The notes under the pieces were generated by a model that ran no database searches, was not told the DNA's origin, and worked only from the letters and a program-made list of their open reading frames with translations. Below, one piece after another: positions 26,581 to 35,406 of a stretch of 64,000 nucleotides of DNA. The position numbers were made by a program, and so were the translations under genes. The first letter of the stretch is position 1; each line of letters begins with the position of its first letter. The DNA is taken from positions 477,630-541,629 of the forward strand of contig NZ_SADT02000001.1 in NCBI RefSeq assembly GCF_004016445.2, read 5' to 3'. The DNA comes from Mesorhizobium sp. M2E.F.Ca.ET.219.01.1.1. GTDB lineage: Bacteria; Pseudomonadota; Alphaproteobacteria; Rhizobiales; Rhizobiaceae.

Positions 26581-26894
26581 GCCCAATTCTCCATCATCTG
26601 CGCCGCCCGTCGGCCAGGGGGACAGGAATAGTCTCCGGAATCGTCATCGCCCAAGAGGCCGCTAGCGTAGACCTCATGGAGCAGCGCCCAGCCGCCATCT
26701 TCGAAGGCGCGGTCAAGTGGCACGCAACCCGGTGCGATAACTTCGGCGGCGCCGCGCAGGTCTATTACCTTGCGGTAATTAGCCAGATTGGTGAGCCGCT
26801 GCGCGATCTCAAGTACCACACTTGCGCCCACCTCGTGGCCGAGCGCACGGCGGAGCTCTGCGTAAACCATCACCAACTGTGTTGAGCGCCTCAT
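26577..26894 (-). CDS. Unknown 105-aa protein, first gene of the sigma-54 operon
   Basis: Starts MRRSTQLVMVYAELRRALG at 26894 with GGGAGG seven bases upstream. The predicted transcript start of the sigma-54 promoter lies about 20 bases before it, which decides this start over the longer frame to 27023. Mostly helical N-terminus (VVLEIAQRLTNLANYRKV), followed by a loop-rich acidic C-terminus (LLGDDDSGDYSCPPGRR). I do not recognise a family. It overlaps the HTH gene by four bases. Confidence 0.6.
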   Translation of the reverse strand: MRRSTQLVMVYAELRRALGHEVGASVVLEIAQRLTNLANYRKVIDLRGAAEVIAPGCVPLDRAFEDGGWALLHEVYASGLLGDDDSGDYSCPPGRRAAQMMENWA

Positions 26895-26925
26895 CCGATT
26901 CCTCCCTGTTGTCCTGCCAGGGAGA

Positions 26926-26943
26926 TTGCAAAGACCGTGCCAA
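26926..26943 (-). promoter_or_regulatory. Consensus sigma-54 (-24/-12) promoter
   Basis: On the minus strand the sequence is TTGGCACGGTCTTTGCAA. It contains TGGCAC, five bases, then TTGCA, with exactly ten bases between the invariant GG and GC. This matches the RpoN consensus at every key position. The expected start point is near 26915, with the first gene's ATG at 26894 and its ribosome site between. A divergent sigma-54 activator gene begins about 100 bases away on the other strand. Confidence 0.88.
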
Positions 26944-26953
26944 TCCTCAGAGT

Positions 26954-27034
26954 GGCGGAAAACCGCCTTTTTTGACGATTTCGTCGTGGGATAGAAAATA
27001 AATTCTATTATGTTTTCATACAATGTATTATTGT
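26954..27034. promoter_or_regulatory. Cluster of palindromes between the sigma-54 promoter and its divergent activator gene
   Basis: Four inverted repeats lie in 81 bases: GGCGG-4-CCGCC (26954-26967), GACGA-2-TCGTC (26974-26985), ATAGAA-6-TTCTAT (26991-27008) and ACAAT-5-ATTGT (27020-27034). One or more probably bind the activator or a repressor. The first is followed by six Ts and could instead act as a terminator for rightward transcription. The stretch from 26986 is clearly AT-rich, unlike its surroundings. Confidence 0.55.
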
Positions 27035-27040
27035 GATGTA

Positions 27041-28528
27041 ATGAACATCCTGCTTGCCTGGGTAGGCCGAGCCGACCTCGATGCGGAAAAAAGGGATTGG
27101 GAGGGACCCATCCTGGGTGCGCTGCTGCGCCGACCCTTCCACGAAGCCTGGCTCCTGACTAACTGGGACGAAGCAGAAGTTGTGCCCTATCTCGCCTGGC
27201 TCGGAATCAAGGCTCCCAATGTGCGGATCCACCACCGTCCGGTACCTCTCAGTCAGCCCAATGCCTTCGCCGAGATCTATCGCCATGCCTCGGCTACTAT
27301 AGCCGAAGCCGTCAAGGCAGCCCCGAGGCCACCCAAGCTAACCTTCCATTTGAGCCCGGGCACTCCAGTAATGGCTTCGGTCTGGCTGTTGCTGGCAACC
27401 TCGCGCTTTCCGGCAGAACTGATCGAGTCCTCAGCTGGCAGGCTCAACACCGTCGAAAAGCCATTCAATCTGCCAGCGCAGGTTCTCCCAGACCTGCTGC
27501 GCGATCCTGACCGCCGGCTGACCGAAGCAACGGCCGAGCGGCCGATGGCGGCGAGCAGCTTTGGCGAAATCACCTATCAAAGCGAGAGGATGCGGCGCGT
27601 AATCAGCCTTGCCAAGAAGGCTGCACCGCGCAACGTGCCACTTCTGATCGAAGGCGAGTCCGGCACCGGCAAGGAATTGCTCGCTCAGGCGGTTCATCGT
27701 GCGAGTCCGCGCGCGGCCAAGGACATGGTGGTGGTCAATTGCGGCGCGATTCCTCCTAATCTACTGGAATCGCGGTTGTTCGGGCATATCAAAGGTGCAT
27801 TCACCGGAGCCCATGCAGATCAGGTCGGCTGCTTTGAAGCGGCCAATGGCGGCACATTGTTTCTAGACGAGATTGGCGAACTGCCGCTGCCGGCGCAGGT
27901 GACGCTGCTCCGCGTTTTACAGGAGGGAGAGGTTACGCGAATAGGCGAAAATAAGGTACGAAAGGTCGATGTGCGGTTGATCGCCGCCACCAACCGTGAC
28001 CTGTTCGTCGAGACACGAGAGGGTCGCTTCCGCGAGGATCTGTTCTACCGGCTCGCCGTTCTTCTCATTAAGCTGCCGGCGCTACGCGAACGCGGCGCGG
28101 ATCTCGAACCGCTGATCGACAGCGCGCTCAAGCGAATCAATGAAGAGATGAAGGAGGATCCACTCTACACGCCGAAGTCGCTCGATGCCGATGCTCGCCA
28201 AGTTCTGCTCGCCCAGACCTGGCGGGGAAATGTCCGGGAATTGCAAAATACGCTGCGCAGAGCGCTGGTCTGGTCTGATTCGGAAGTATTAGACGCAACC
28301 GATATTGAAGGTGCATTGTTTCCAGAAACGCCAAATGAAGTAAACGGCATTCTCGACCAACCTCTCGGCTTCGGTTGCAACCTTGACGCAATACTTGATC
28401 GGGTTTCAGAACATTATATTAAGCGCGCATTACAAGCGGCCAACGGCAACAAGACTCGCGCCGCCGCACTGATTGGGTTTGCAAGCTATCAGCGGCTGGA
28501 CACCCAACGCGCGAGGCTTGGCATATAA
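27041..28528 (+). CDS. CARF-domain sigma-54 activator (RtcR-like)
   Basis: 495 aa. I choose the ATG at 27041 because RtcR-type proteins open with a beta strand like [15 protein letters not shown]. An in-frame ATG at 27023 is possible; neither has a clear ribosome site. Residues 1-170 look like a CARF ligand-sensing domain with the hallmark [13 protein letters not shown] near 103-115. The AAA+ domain has Walker A GESGTGKE at about 205, GAFTGA at 252-257, Walker B FLDEIGE at 274 and an arginine region [11 protein letters not shown]. The C-terminus is a Fis-type HTH ([19 protein letters not shown]). RtcR controls RNA-repair genes after sensing RNA-derived ligands. Here no rtcA/rtcB is present, and the obvious target is the divergent sigma-54 promoter at 26926-26943. 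Confidence 0.88.
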   Translation: MNILLAWVGRADLDAEKRDWEGPILGALLRRPFHEAWLLTNWDEAEVVPYLAWLGIKAPNVRIHHRPVPLSQPNAFAEIYRHASATIAEAVKAAPRPPKLTFHLSPGTPVMASVWLLLATSRFPAELIESSAGRLNTVEKPFNLPAQVLPDLLRDPDRRLTEATAERPMAASSFGEITYQSERMRRVISLAKKAAPRNVPLLIEGESGTGKELLAQAVHRASPRAAKDMVVVNCGAIPPNLLESRLFGHIKGAFTGAHADQVGCFEAANGGTLFLDEIGELPLPAQVTLLRVLQEGEVTRIGENKVRKVDVRLIAATNRDLFVETREGRFREDLFYRLAVLLIKLPALRERGADLEPLIDSALKRINEEMKEDPLYTPKSLDADARQVLLAQTWRGNVRELQNTLRRALVWSDSEVLDATDIEGALFPETPNEVNGILDQPLGFGCNLDAILDRVSEHYIKRALQAANGNKTRAAALIGFASYQRLDTQRARLGI

Positions 28529-28590
28529 AATTTCCACGTTTTCGTCAGCATCGGTCTAGAAAATTCGATCATAGTTGCGCACAAAGGGCG

Positions 28591-31500
28591 ATGCAGACCG
28601 AATTTGACTGGACATTTGTCAAAGAGTTCCACCCTCTTCCCAATCGTGACCGGCGCCTTTTGCTCAAAGCAATGCGCGTCACGGGCATCTCATGCCTCGA
28701 CGAGCGGCAATTTTATGGTTGGCTGGCCGAGCGCTATCGACTCGGCGACGGTCCGTTAGTCGACGCCGCGATTCAGAAGACATCAAGCAAGCATGACGAG
28801 CGCGGCTTAGGGGCGAGACTCTATGAATGGCTGATCAAGCGCGCACCAGTCCCGCACCCTCAAGGTAACGACCGAGCTGGCCTCATCCAAAGCATGGTGA
28901 ACCACGTCATAGAAAAAGGCGGGCGCGATGCGTTATTACTGCGTGCGCTTGCGGCGAACTATCCTTGGCTAAAGTTTGGCTCGGAACCTCCGGATGAGGC
29001 GCTGGGCGCCGAACAAGTCCGTGAAAGCGCTCAACGCCAGGATACACGGGTCGAAACTGCAATGTCATCCTCGGTCGGAGATGCGAATGCCACTCTCGAG
29101 CGCTTGATCGGAGCGATCACGGCGCTGCGGGAATGGCCAGATCCGACGCTATTGGAACGGGCGGCAGCGCTTGCCGACGCGATTGAATTGCACGCGACTG
29201 CGGCGATCCATGCTGAGCGGACAAATGCAGAGCTCGCGCAACAGCGCGAAGCGCTGATGAAGAAGTTCGAGGCCCTCGACGCTAACTTGCCCGTCCACTT
29301 GGATGCCCCATCATTTGAGTTGCTGACTCTCGAAGCGGTTGAGCGGATCGAAGCATCCCTCCTCAATCTTGATGACGCGAACTTGGAATTCACCAAGGCA
29401 CGCGACCATGCGCGCTTTGCGATCGATGCCAGCAAGGCAGAGCGAGCTTTGGCGAACGAAGCATTAGATCGGGCGGAGGTGGCGCGTGACAGCGCCATTG
29501 CTCATCTCGCAAACGAGATCGAGCAGTGCAAGGTGCAGCAGGCAGACGTTCAATCTGTAGCGAAGAGCGCGACAATCAGCTTCTTGCCACAGGCAATAGG
29601 CCTGAGTGGGTCCTTCCACGCCGTACCCCCTCAGGTGTCGTCGTCCAATGGCGGCGCAACTGAGATAGCGCCACGCACTCACCCTTCCAATACCGGTGTT
29701 TCTGACGATGTGCGCCAGGAAGGTGTCTTCGATGCCGTGGCAGCGCAAAGAAGACTGGAACCTTTGATCGTCGAGCCTTCCCCAAGGGCTGAATCGGGAT
29801 CAGCAAAACCGTCTCAGGTGTCGGCAGTGGCATTTCCAGCTGACTCAGATGAGCCGGATCCGCCGGATGCGCCGATGACGTTGTTTCCGACTTGGGATGG
29901 CTGGATTGCATCGGCGCTTAGTGCTGGTCGCTACGGGCTCGCGTTGCATCTCGCCAACGGCCGGCATAAGGCCGGCGCCGACTCAGTCGAAAGCATCGCA
30001 CCAGGGGTCCTGGAGGGATTGCTCCGCGGCGGCGCGGTTCAGGCTGCCTATGGTCGCGGGTGGGCAGCTTACGAGGATCTCAAGGAGCCATTGCTAGAAG
30101 CAACGCATGCGACAAGAACGATCCAGCTTGAGACTGATTTGCTTCTGTTCGCCGGCGCAATTCGCCCTGCCTTGGTGCAATCGACAACCGGACTTGCCGT
30201 GCTCGCTGCGATCGAAGGGGAGATCGCAGCGGCCTTAAAACCGCTGAGGAATGTCATTGAGCGTGTGGCCGCGCTGCGGCTTGGCGCAATTGCCGAAATT
30301 GCTGCCACGTCCGATCGAGAGGCAACTCGACGGCGGGCAAGTGAACTCCGCGCGGCCCTTGCCAAATGGGGGGAGAACGCGCCGGCACGGAAGATGAACT
30401 ATCAGCCTGCGACATTGGTGTGGCAGGAATTGCTTACGCCGCACGGACCGCTTGGTCGTGCACTTGATTTTGCGCTCACCGGCAAGCCAGAAGCGATCGC
30501 CGCAGTTCGCGCCTTGGTCAGCCAGCTCGATGAGGAAAGCGACAAGGCGATCGATGACGCACACGCCAACGTTTCCAGGGGTGTTCGCAAAGATGCGATC
30601 GAGGGCATGGCGCGCAAGCACCTCAACGGTCACATAGCCAATGCAACCGAACTGTTACGTAGGTGGGCAGATGCGGAGGAAGAGCTAGGACCGCGTGAAG
30701 ACCGATTTCATAGTTATCGCGACACTCTGCTGACCGCGCTGGTCGAAGCGCGTGGCCGCATCCGAGCGTTGACAGATGCGGACGCCGGTCTGGAGGGGGC
30801 TGCCAAGGTGTTCAATACGGTTACGGAAAGCGTCGAAACGCAACTTCGTGGCACGGTCGCAGCTGTTCCAAATGCAGACGAAGCCCTCGACTGGGAGATC
30901 GCACTCCTCCCGCGGTTTCCGCTGAATGCCCGTATAGGACTGCGCATCGAAGCGGACGATGTTGAAGACTTGGCGGCAGCGGCCGCTGATGCCATCCGTG
31001 GGGCAATCTTGTCGCCTGAGAGCGCTTTTGCCCAAGCGCTCGCTCTTGGAGCCGCAAGTTCTGCGGGGCGACTAGTAGACTATCTAGGAGGGCAGCAATC
31101 AGATGGTGCCACTGAGGCACTGACTCGGACGATCGCACAAGCGCGGGCAGATTTGTTGGCTCGTAAGCGGGCATTGAGGCGGCTGCTCGATGATCTGCAG
31201 ATAGCGACGACAGCGGGAAGCGGTGAGTTAGATGAGCTAGAACGTTCGCTGACAAGCTTCGAGCGTCTGAATATCGCCGAATTGCCGCGAGACGTGGGCG
31301 AACGTGGCTCAATTGCCGATTTTCCATTGGCAAACGAAGAGCTCGATCGTCTGGAACGATTGATCGAGAAAGTACGCTATCCGCAGCGCGCGAACCTTGA
31401 AACGCGCATCACGGCCCTCGAGACGCTGCACAACACGACGTTGGACGATTGTCGCGCCCAGTTGGCGCGGGGCGATCTTGGCACTTTGTCCGAGGAAGTC

Positions 31501-34284
31501 GATCAGATCGAGAAACACGGGCTTGCTGGCCCCGCAGACACGGCACCACTTGTCTTGCTAAGCAAGTTCACCGAGCTCTTGGGAAGGCTTGGCGAAAAAC
31601 CCGGGTTTCCCTTTGGCAATTTGCCGCGCGCAGCGCGCGACGGCGTTGCAATTGGCGAGTTCGATTTTCGGTTGCTCACAAGCCTCGATCGAGATCGCGC
31701 TGAAACCTTGCTTGAGTCCTGGGTTGCATTGCGCCGTGCTTTCCAACAGCAAGCTCGCAAGATTGATCCTACACAGAAGGTGCGGGAGTCTGCAGGGAAG
31801 GTAATGGCCGCAATTGGTTGGACTGACGTTCAGGTCAAGGAATGCGAGCGCGATACTAATTGGTACAAGCTTTCGATATCAACTGTGGCACTCCGCTCGC
31901 GCGACGACTGCCCAGTACCAATATTCGGGAGCGAGCGCGTACCAAGCAATACGGTTAAGGCACAATACGCGCTGGTGGTGGCTGGGCCTGACGACGTTGA
32001 TGCATGTATCGGCTCACTTGAGCGTTTGCCAAATCCGGCTCTCCTGTTCATTACGGAGGCTCTGAACAGTCGGCAGCGCCGTGAACTCCAGCGCAAGACG
32101 CGGCGCGGTACGCTCTCAATTGCGGTGGCGGATGCGGTGACGATCGCGATGCTGGCTATGACCCCAGATGCGCGCACGCGTCAGTTTTTCGACCTTGCCA
32201 TCCCTATGGGCGGTGCCCAACCTTATGCTGACAAAGGTTCCGAGACGGCAATCGAGAATTTCTTCGGGCGCGAGCGCGAACTCAAGACTTTGCTGGATCC
32301 GCGTGGAGACTCCTTCGTTTACGGCGGCCGGCAGCTCGGCAAGACCGCACTGCTCAAGCAGATCGAGCTTCGTCAACGAGATAATTCCGACCAGATCGCC
32401 GTCTATTGTTTCATCAAGGAAGCCGGCGATAGCCAAACTGTTTGGGAGGAAATCCATAGCAAGCTCACGGCCCGCGGACTTATGCTTCCCAAGGCCGCCA
32501 CCGTGCCCGAGCAACTCAAGTTGTGGGTGGAGCAAAAGCCGGGCCGCTATCTGTTGATAATGCTCGACGAGGCCGACGCCTTCCTCGAAAGTGAGATTGC
32601 CGCCAATTTCCCGACTATTGAACAAATGAAGTCTCTGATGGCGGATACTCAGCGAGGCGTGAAGTTCGTTTTCGCTGGCCTCCACAATGTCCAGCGCTTC
32701 TACAGGGCGCCTAACAGTCCGTTATTGCACCTAGGCGTGCCAGTGAACGTCGGTCCGCTTTTAGGTGCAGACCGCCGAGCCGCACGGCAGATGGCGCTTG
32801 AGCCGATGGCGGCTTTGGGATTTGCATTTGAAGACAAGATCGACGCTTATCACATGCTATCTCTGATCGGTTTCTATCCCTCCCTTATGCAGAGCTTCGG
32901 GAAGTCCGTTGTTACGGCTATGAATGAAAGGCTTGGTCGTTCGGGGGAGCCGGATAAGATGCCGATCGTCATCAAACGCGACATCATCGATGCGTGTTTC
33001 AACGAGCAGACCTTTCGCCAAGGCGTGCTCAACCGTTTCCAGCAGACGCTTCAGCTGGATGAGCGCTACGAACTCATTACCTACGCTGTCTGGGACAGGA
33101 TGCAGGACGATAGTCAGGGTGGACGCTCGACTGCTCTCGGCTACACCGCCGCGGAGATTTCCAAGCTTGCGCGCGAATGGTGGTCCGCAGGCTTTGCCGA
33201 GACCGACTCGCTTGAGAGCTTCACCGCAATCCTCGACGAGATGGAAGAGATGGGAGTACTGGCGCGCAAAGGCGACCTTTATGCGCTGCGTTCGCAGCGC
33301 ATTGCCGCGATGCTCGGCGGCCGAAACGAGATCGGCACCGGGCTTGAGGCGCTAATCGACCGCGCTCCGCGCAGGCGGCCAGACCCTTTAACGAGCCATC
33401 GGCGGATCGCCAAGAGATGGTCGCCACTGACGTTGCGGCAAGAAGCTTCTTTGCAAAAACTGCTGGCCGACCCTGCAGGACCTAAAATCGTTTTGCTCGG
33501 TGCGACTGAGGGCTCGGGCCTTGCTCATTTGCGCGAGGCGATCGATGTTCTGGTGACGGCGCCGAATGTGGGATGGCCCAAACCCAGGCAGCTCAAATCA
33601 TCGTTCTCCTCCCGTATTGCGGAGGTTGCGGCTACCTTGCGACGCGATGCGATCGCAGATGCGCCGGGCCTGGTGGTTGTCGAAGGTGTGTGGCCCAACC
33701 CCGAAGAGCTCCATGCCCTGCGCAAGGATCGCACATTCCGCGAAGCGGCGCGACCGGTGCGACTGATCCTTTGCGGCGTCCCGACGGCTGAGGTGCTGGC
33801 CATGCCAAAGGTGCCAGAGCTGCTGACCGTGCTGGTCGGTCCATTATCGATGGAAACTCTGGCGCATTGGATGACACGAGAGCAATTTGGCTTTGCGGAC
33901 GATGCGCAAGTTCAGGCGGCTTTGCGCGACGCGAGCGGAGGCTGGCTCGAGTGCCTTGAGGCCATGTCGCTGACTGCAGCGGTGCGAAAGGCGGGCTCTG
34001 ACGCGCTTATCGAAGCAGCCCGGGCAAGTGCTGCGAAGCTTACGCTTAAAGACATCGGCCTTACAGGGGATATAGCCAGTTTCGCACGAGACTTGCTACG
34101 CGAACAAGGCGGCAAACCAGTAAGCGAAAACGAGATGCAGGAATGGGCTACGATTCTTGGCGACGAGCCGGATTGTCAGCGGTTGCACCTCCTTAGGGCG
34201 CTTGGCGTTATCGAAATCGTTCCGATGCATAGGGGCGATGCAATGCTCTCGTTCAACCCCGTCGCTGCACGCTTATTGTCGTGA
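28591..34284 (+). CDS. Giant 1897-aa coiled-coil / AAA+ protein
   Basis: The first 100 residues are unassigned (FVKEFHPLPNRDRRLLLKAM). A helical, charged coiled-coil region covers about 160-330, an acidic Pro/Ser linker about 370-430 and an all-helical middle to about 1200. An AAA+ NTPase follows: FFGRERELKTLL, Walker A GGRQLGKT at about 1245-1252, Walker B LLIMLDEADAF at 1321-1331, then a winged-helix-like segment near 1500. Near 1633 a second NTPase-like stretch, LLGATEGSGLAHL, lacks the GKT lysine and looks degenerate. STAND-type signalling ATPases in defence systems share this plan of a large sensor with an AAA+ switch, but I cannot name the family. It follows the CARF activator by 62 bases and overlaps the next gene by GTGA. 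Confidence 0.72.
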   Translation: MQTEFDWTFVKEFHPLPNRDRRLLLKAMRVTGISCLDERQFYGWLAERYRLGDGPLVDAAIQKTSSKHDERGLGARLYEWLIKRAPVPHPQGNDRAGLIQSMVNHVIEKGGRDALLLRALAANYPWLKFGSEPPDEALGAEQVRESAQRQDTRVETAMSSSVGDANATLERLIGAITALREWPDPTLLERAAALADAIELHATAAIHAERTNAELAQQREALMKKFEALDANLPVHLDAPSFELLTLEAVERIEASLLNLDDANLEFTKARDHARFAIDASKAERALANEALDRAEVARDSAIAHLANEIEQCKVQQADVQSVAKSATISFLPQAIGLSGSFHAVPPQVSSSNGGATEIAPRTHPSNTGVSDDVRQEGVFDAVAAQRRLEPLIVEPSPRAESGSAKPSQVSAVAFPADSDEPDPPDAPMTLFPTWDGWIASALSAGRYGLALHLANGRHKAGADSVESIAPGVLEGLLRGGAVQAAYGRGWAAYEDLKEPLLEATHATRTIQLETDLLLFAGAIRPALVQSTTGLAVLAAIEGEIAAALKPLRNVIERVAALRLGAIAEIAATSDREATRRRASELRAALAKWGENAPARKMNYQPATLVWQELLTPHGPLGRALDFALTGKPEAIAAVRALVSQLDEESDKAIDDAHANVSRGVRKDAIEGMARKHLNGHIANATELLRRWADAEEELGPREDRFHSYRDTLLTALVEARGRIRALTDADAGLEGAAKVFNTVTESVETQLRGTVAAVPNADEALDWEIALLPRFPLNARIGLRIEADDVEDLAAAAADAIRGAILSPESAFAQALALGAASSAGRLVDYLGGQQSDGATEALTRTIAQARADLLARKRALRRLLDDLQIATTAGSGELDELERSLTSFERLNIAELPRDVGERGSIADFPLANEELDRLERLIEKVRYPQRANLETRITALETLHNTTLDDCRAQLARGDLGTLSEEVDQIEKHGLAGPADTAPLVLLSKFTELLGRLGEKPGFPFGNLPRAARDGVAIGEFDFRLLTSLDRDRAETLLESWVALRRAFQQQARKIDPTQKVRESAGKVMAAIGWTDVQVKECERDTNWYKLSISTVALRSRDDCPVPIFGSERVPSNTVKAQYALVVAGPDDVDACIGSLERLPNPALLFITEALNSRQRRELQRKTRRGTLSIAVADAVTIAMLAMTPDARTRQFFDLAIPMGGAQPYADKGSETAIENFFGRERELKTLLDPRGDSFVYGGRQLGKTALLKQIELRQRDNSDQIAVYCFIKEAGDSQTVWEEIHSKLTARGLMLPKAATVPEQLKLWVEQKPGRYLLIMLDEADAFLESEIAANFPTIEQMKSLMADTQRGVKFVFAGLHNVQRFYRAPNSPLLHLGVPVNVGPLLGADRRAARQMALEPMAALGFAFEDKIDAYHMLSLIGFYPSLMQSFGKSVVTAMNERLGRSGEPDKMPIVIKRDIIDACFNEQTFRQGVLNRFQQTLQLDERYELITYAVWDRMQDDSQGGRSTALGYTAAEISKLAREWWSAGFAETDSLESFTAILDEMEEMGVLARKGDLYALRSQRIAAMLGGRNEIGTGLEALIDRAPRRRPDPLTSHRRIAKRWSPLTLRQEASLQKLLADPAGPKIVLLGATEGSGLAHLREAIDVLVTAPNVGWPKPRQLKSSFSSRIAEVAATLRRDAIADAPGLVVVEGVWPNPEELHALRKDRTFREAARPVRLILCGVPTAEVLAMPKVPELLTVLVGPLSMETLAHWMTREQFGFADDAQVQAALRDASGGWLECLEAMSLTAAVRKAGSDALIEAARASAAKLTLKDIGLTGDIASFARDLLREQGGKPVSENEMQEWATILGDEPDCQRLHLLRALGVIEIVPMHRGDAMLSFNPVAARLLS

Positions 34285-35309
34285 AAGGAAGCTTCCTAGA
34301 TGCGCTCGTCGACTCCAGGCTCGACGACGCGCTGATGCAGGCGCTTGGTGGCCGGCCACTGATCACACGTGCACGGCGGCCCAACACGGTGAAGCGACTC
34401 TTTGCCCGAGCCGCCGAAGGCCAAGCGATGCTCGAGACGGTGCCGATCGACGTCAGTCCTACCCGCAGCGCCCAACATGCTTTGCTCGAGGCTGTCGCCG
34501 ACATCGCGCCCATTGCAACCAATCTTGGCGCACTCTGCACCTGTCGGCAGCTCAGCTACAAATTGTTAATTGCGGATCTGCGAGGCTATGATGCCGCGCC
34601 GTGGCTGATGTTGGCGGGAACCTTCGCATCAGAACGTGCAAAGGCGGAGGACGGTCCCGCACTAGCATTGATAGTCGACAGCGCAATTGTTCCGGGCGGT
34701 TGCGATTTGCTCGACGACGGTGTCTTTGTAGGCCCTCCTGAGGCGGCGGTTTTCGCCCGTGAGCGCCGACAAGCGCCGGGTCTAATAGCCGAGTGCGGCG
34801 ACGCGGCCGCTATCGAGGTGTCACGGGGCGACCTCACCCAGTTGGGCGCGATGCTGGACCTTAGCGATCGCGATCGATTCGACCCCTCAGGCTGGGTCCG
34901 TCAACAGCTTAACATCGACGCGGCAAAGCTGCCTTGGCGGGGAAAGGAAGAAGTCTGTGCAACTTGGCTCGCCAAAAACGCCCCTGCACGCTTAACTCAC
35001 CGGGTTTGGCGTGGCCACGTCTCGGTGATGTTCCCATGGCTTGCCGAGGCTCTCAGCGCCTTTCTTCACAAACATGCATCGGAGCTTCCTACGACAGTTC
35101 CCGACAAACACGCCGGAAACCCTATTCGCCGGGAAGACTTCGAGTGGGGAGACATTGTCTATGCACTAAGCGGTCGGCATCAAACCCAAGCTGACCGCGC
35201 CCACCGCATCCGGCTCGTCCGCAATTCCCTGGCACATCGCCGTCCACTTAGCTGGCAGGACGCTTGCCGTGCCAAACAGGATGTCGAGGCACTACTCGCC
35301 TGGACGTAG
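34281..35309 (+). CDS. 342-aa protein with C-terminal HEPN-like Rx4H motif
   Basis: A GTG start overlaps the stop of the 1897-aa gene (GTGA), so the two are translationally coupled. The N-terminal 200 residues contain LCTCRQLSYKLLIADLR, AAPWLMLAGTFASERAKAEDG and IVDSAIVPGGCDLLDDG and are unassigned. The C-terminal 80 residues are helical and include RLVRNSLAHRRPLSWQDA. R314-NSLA-H319 fits the Rx4-6H catalytic signature of HEPN ribonucleases and the 'RN..AH' motif of Swt1/DUF4145-like domains. An RNase effector triggered by the neighbouring ATPase is a reasonable guess, not shown. Confidence 0.6.
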   Translation: MKGSFLDALVDSRLDDALMQALGGRPLITRARRPNTVKRLFARAAEGQAMLETVPIDVSPTRSAQHALLEAVADIAPIATNLGALCTCRQLSYKLLIADLRGYDAAPWLMLAGTFASERAKAEDGPALALIVDSAIVPGGCDLLDDGVFVGPPEAAVFARERRQAPGLIAECGDAAAIEVSRGDLTQLGAMLDLSDRDRFDPSGWVRQQLNIDAAKLPWRGKEEVCATWLAKNAPARLTHRVWRGHVSVMFPWLAEALSAFLHKHASELPTTVPDKHAGNPIRREDFEWGDIVYALSGRHQTQADRAHRIRLVRNSLAHRRPLSWQDACRAKQDVEALLAWT

Positions 35310-35406
35310 CCGGAGATGCGCTCGCCACGATGCGCGTAGCCCAAGCGTGCCGGCGGATCGCTGATGAGTTCTGGTTGAATCGCGACGATAACCAGATCCG
35401 TCGCCC

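Noticed and set aside
26954..26973. Intrinsic terminator (GGCGG hairpin plus T6)
   Set aside because: The stem is only 5 bp and no rightward gene ends before it; kept as part of a regulatory palindrome cluster instead.
28505..28530. TTGGCATATAAAATTTCC as a second sigma-54 promoter before the 1897-aa gene
   Set aside because: It has the GG element but TT instead of GC ten bases on, and lies inside the end of the activator gene.
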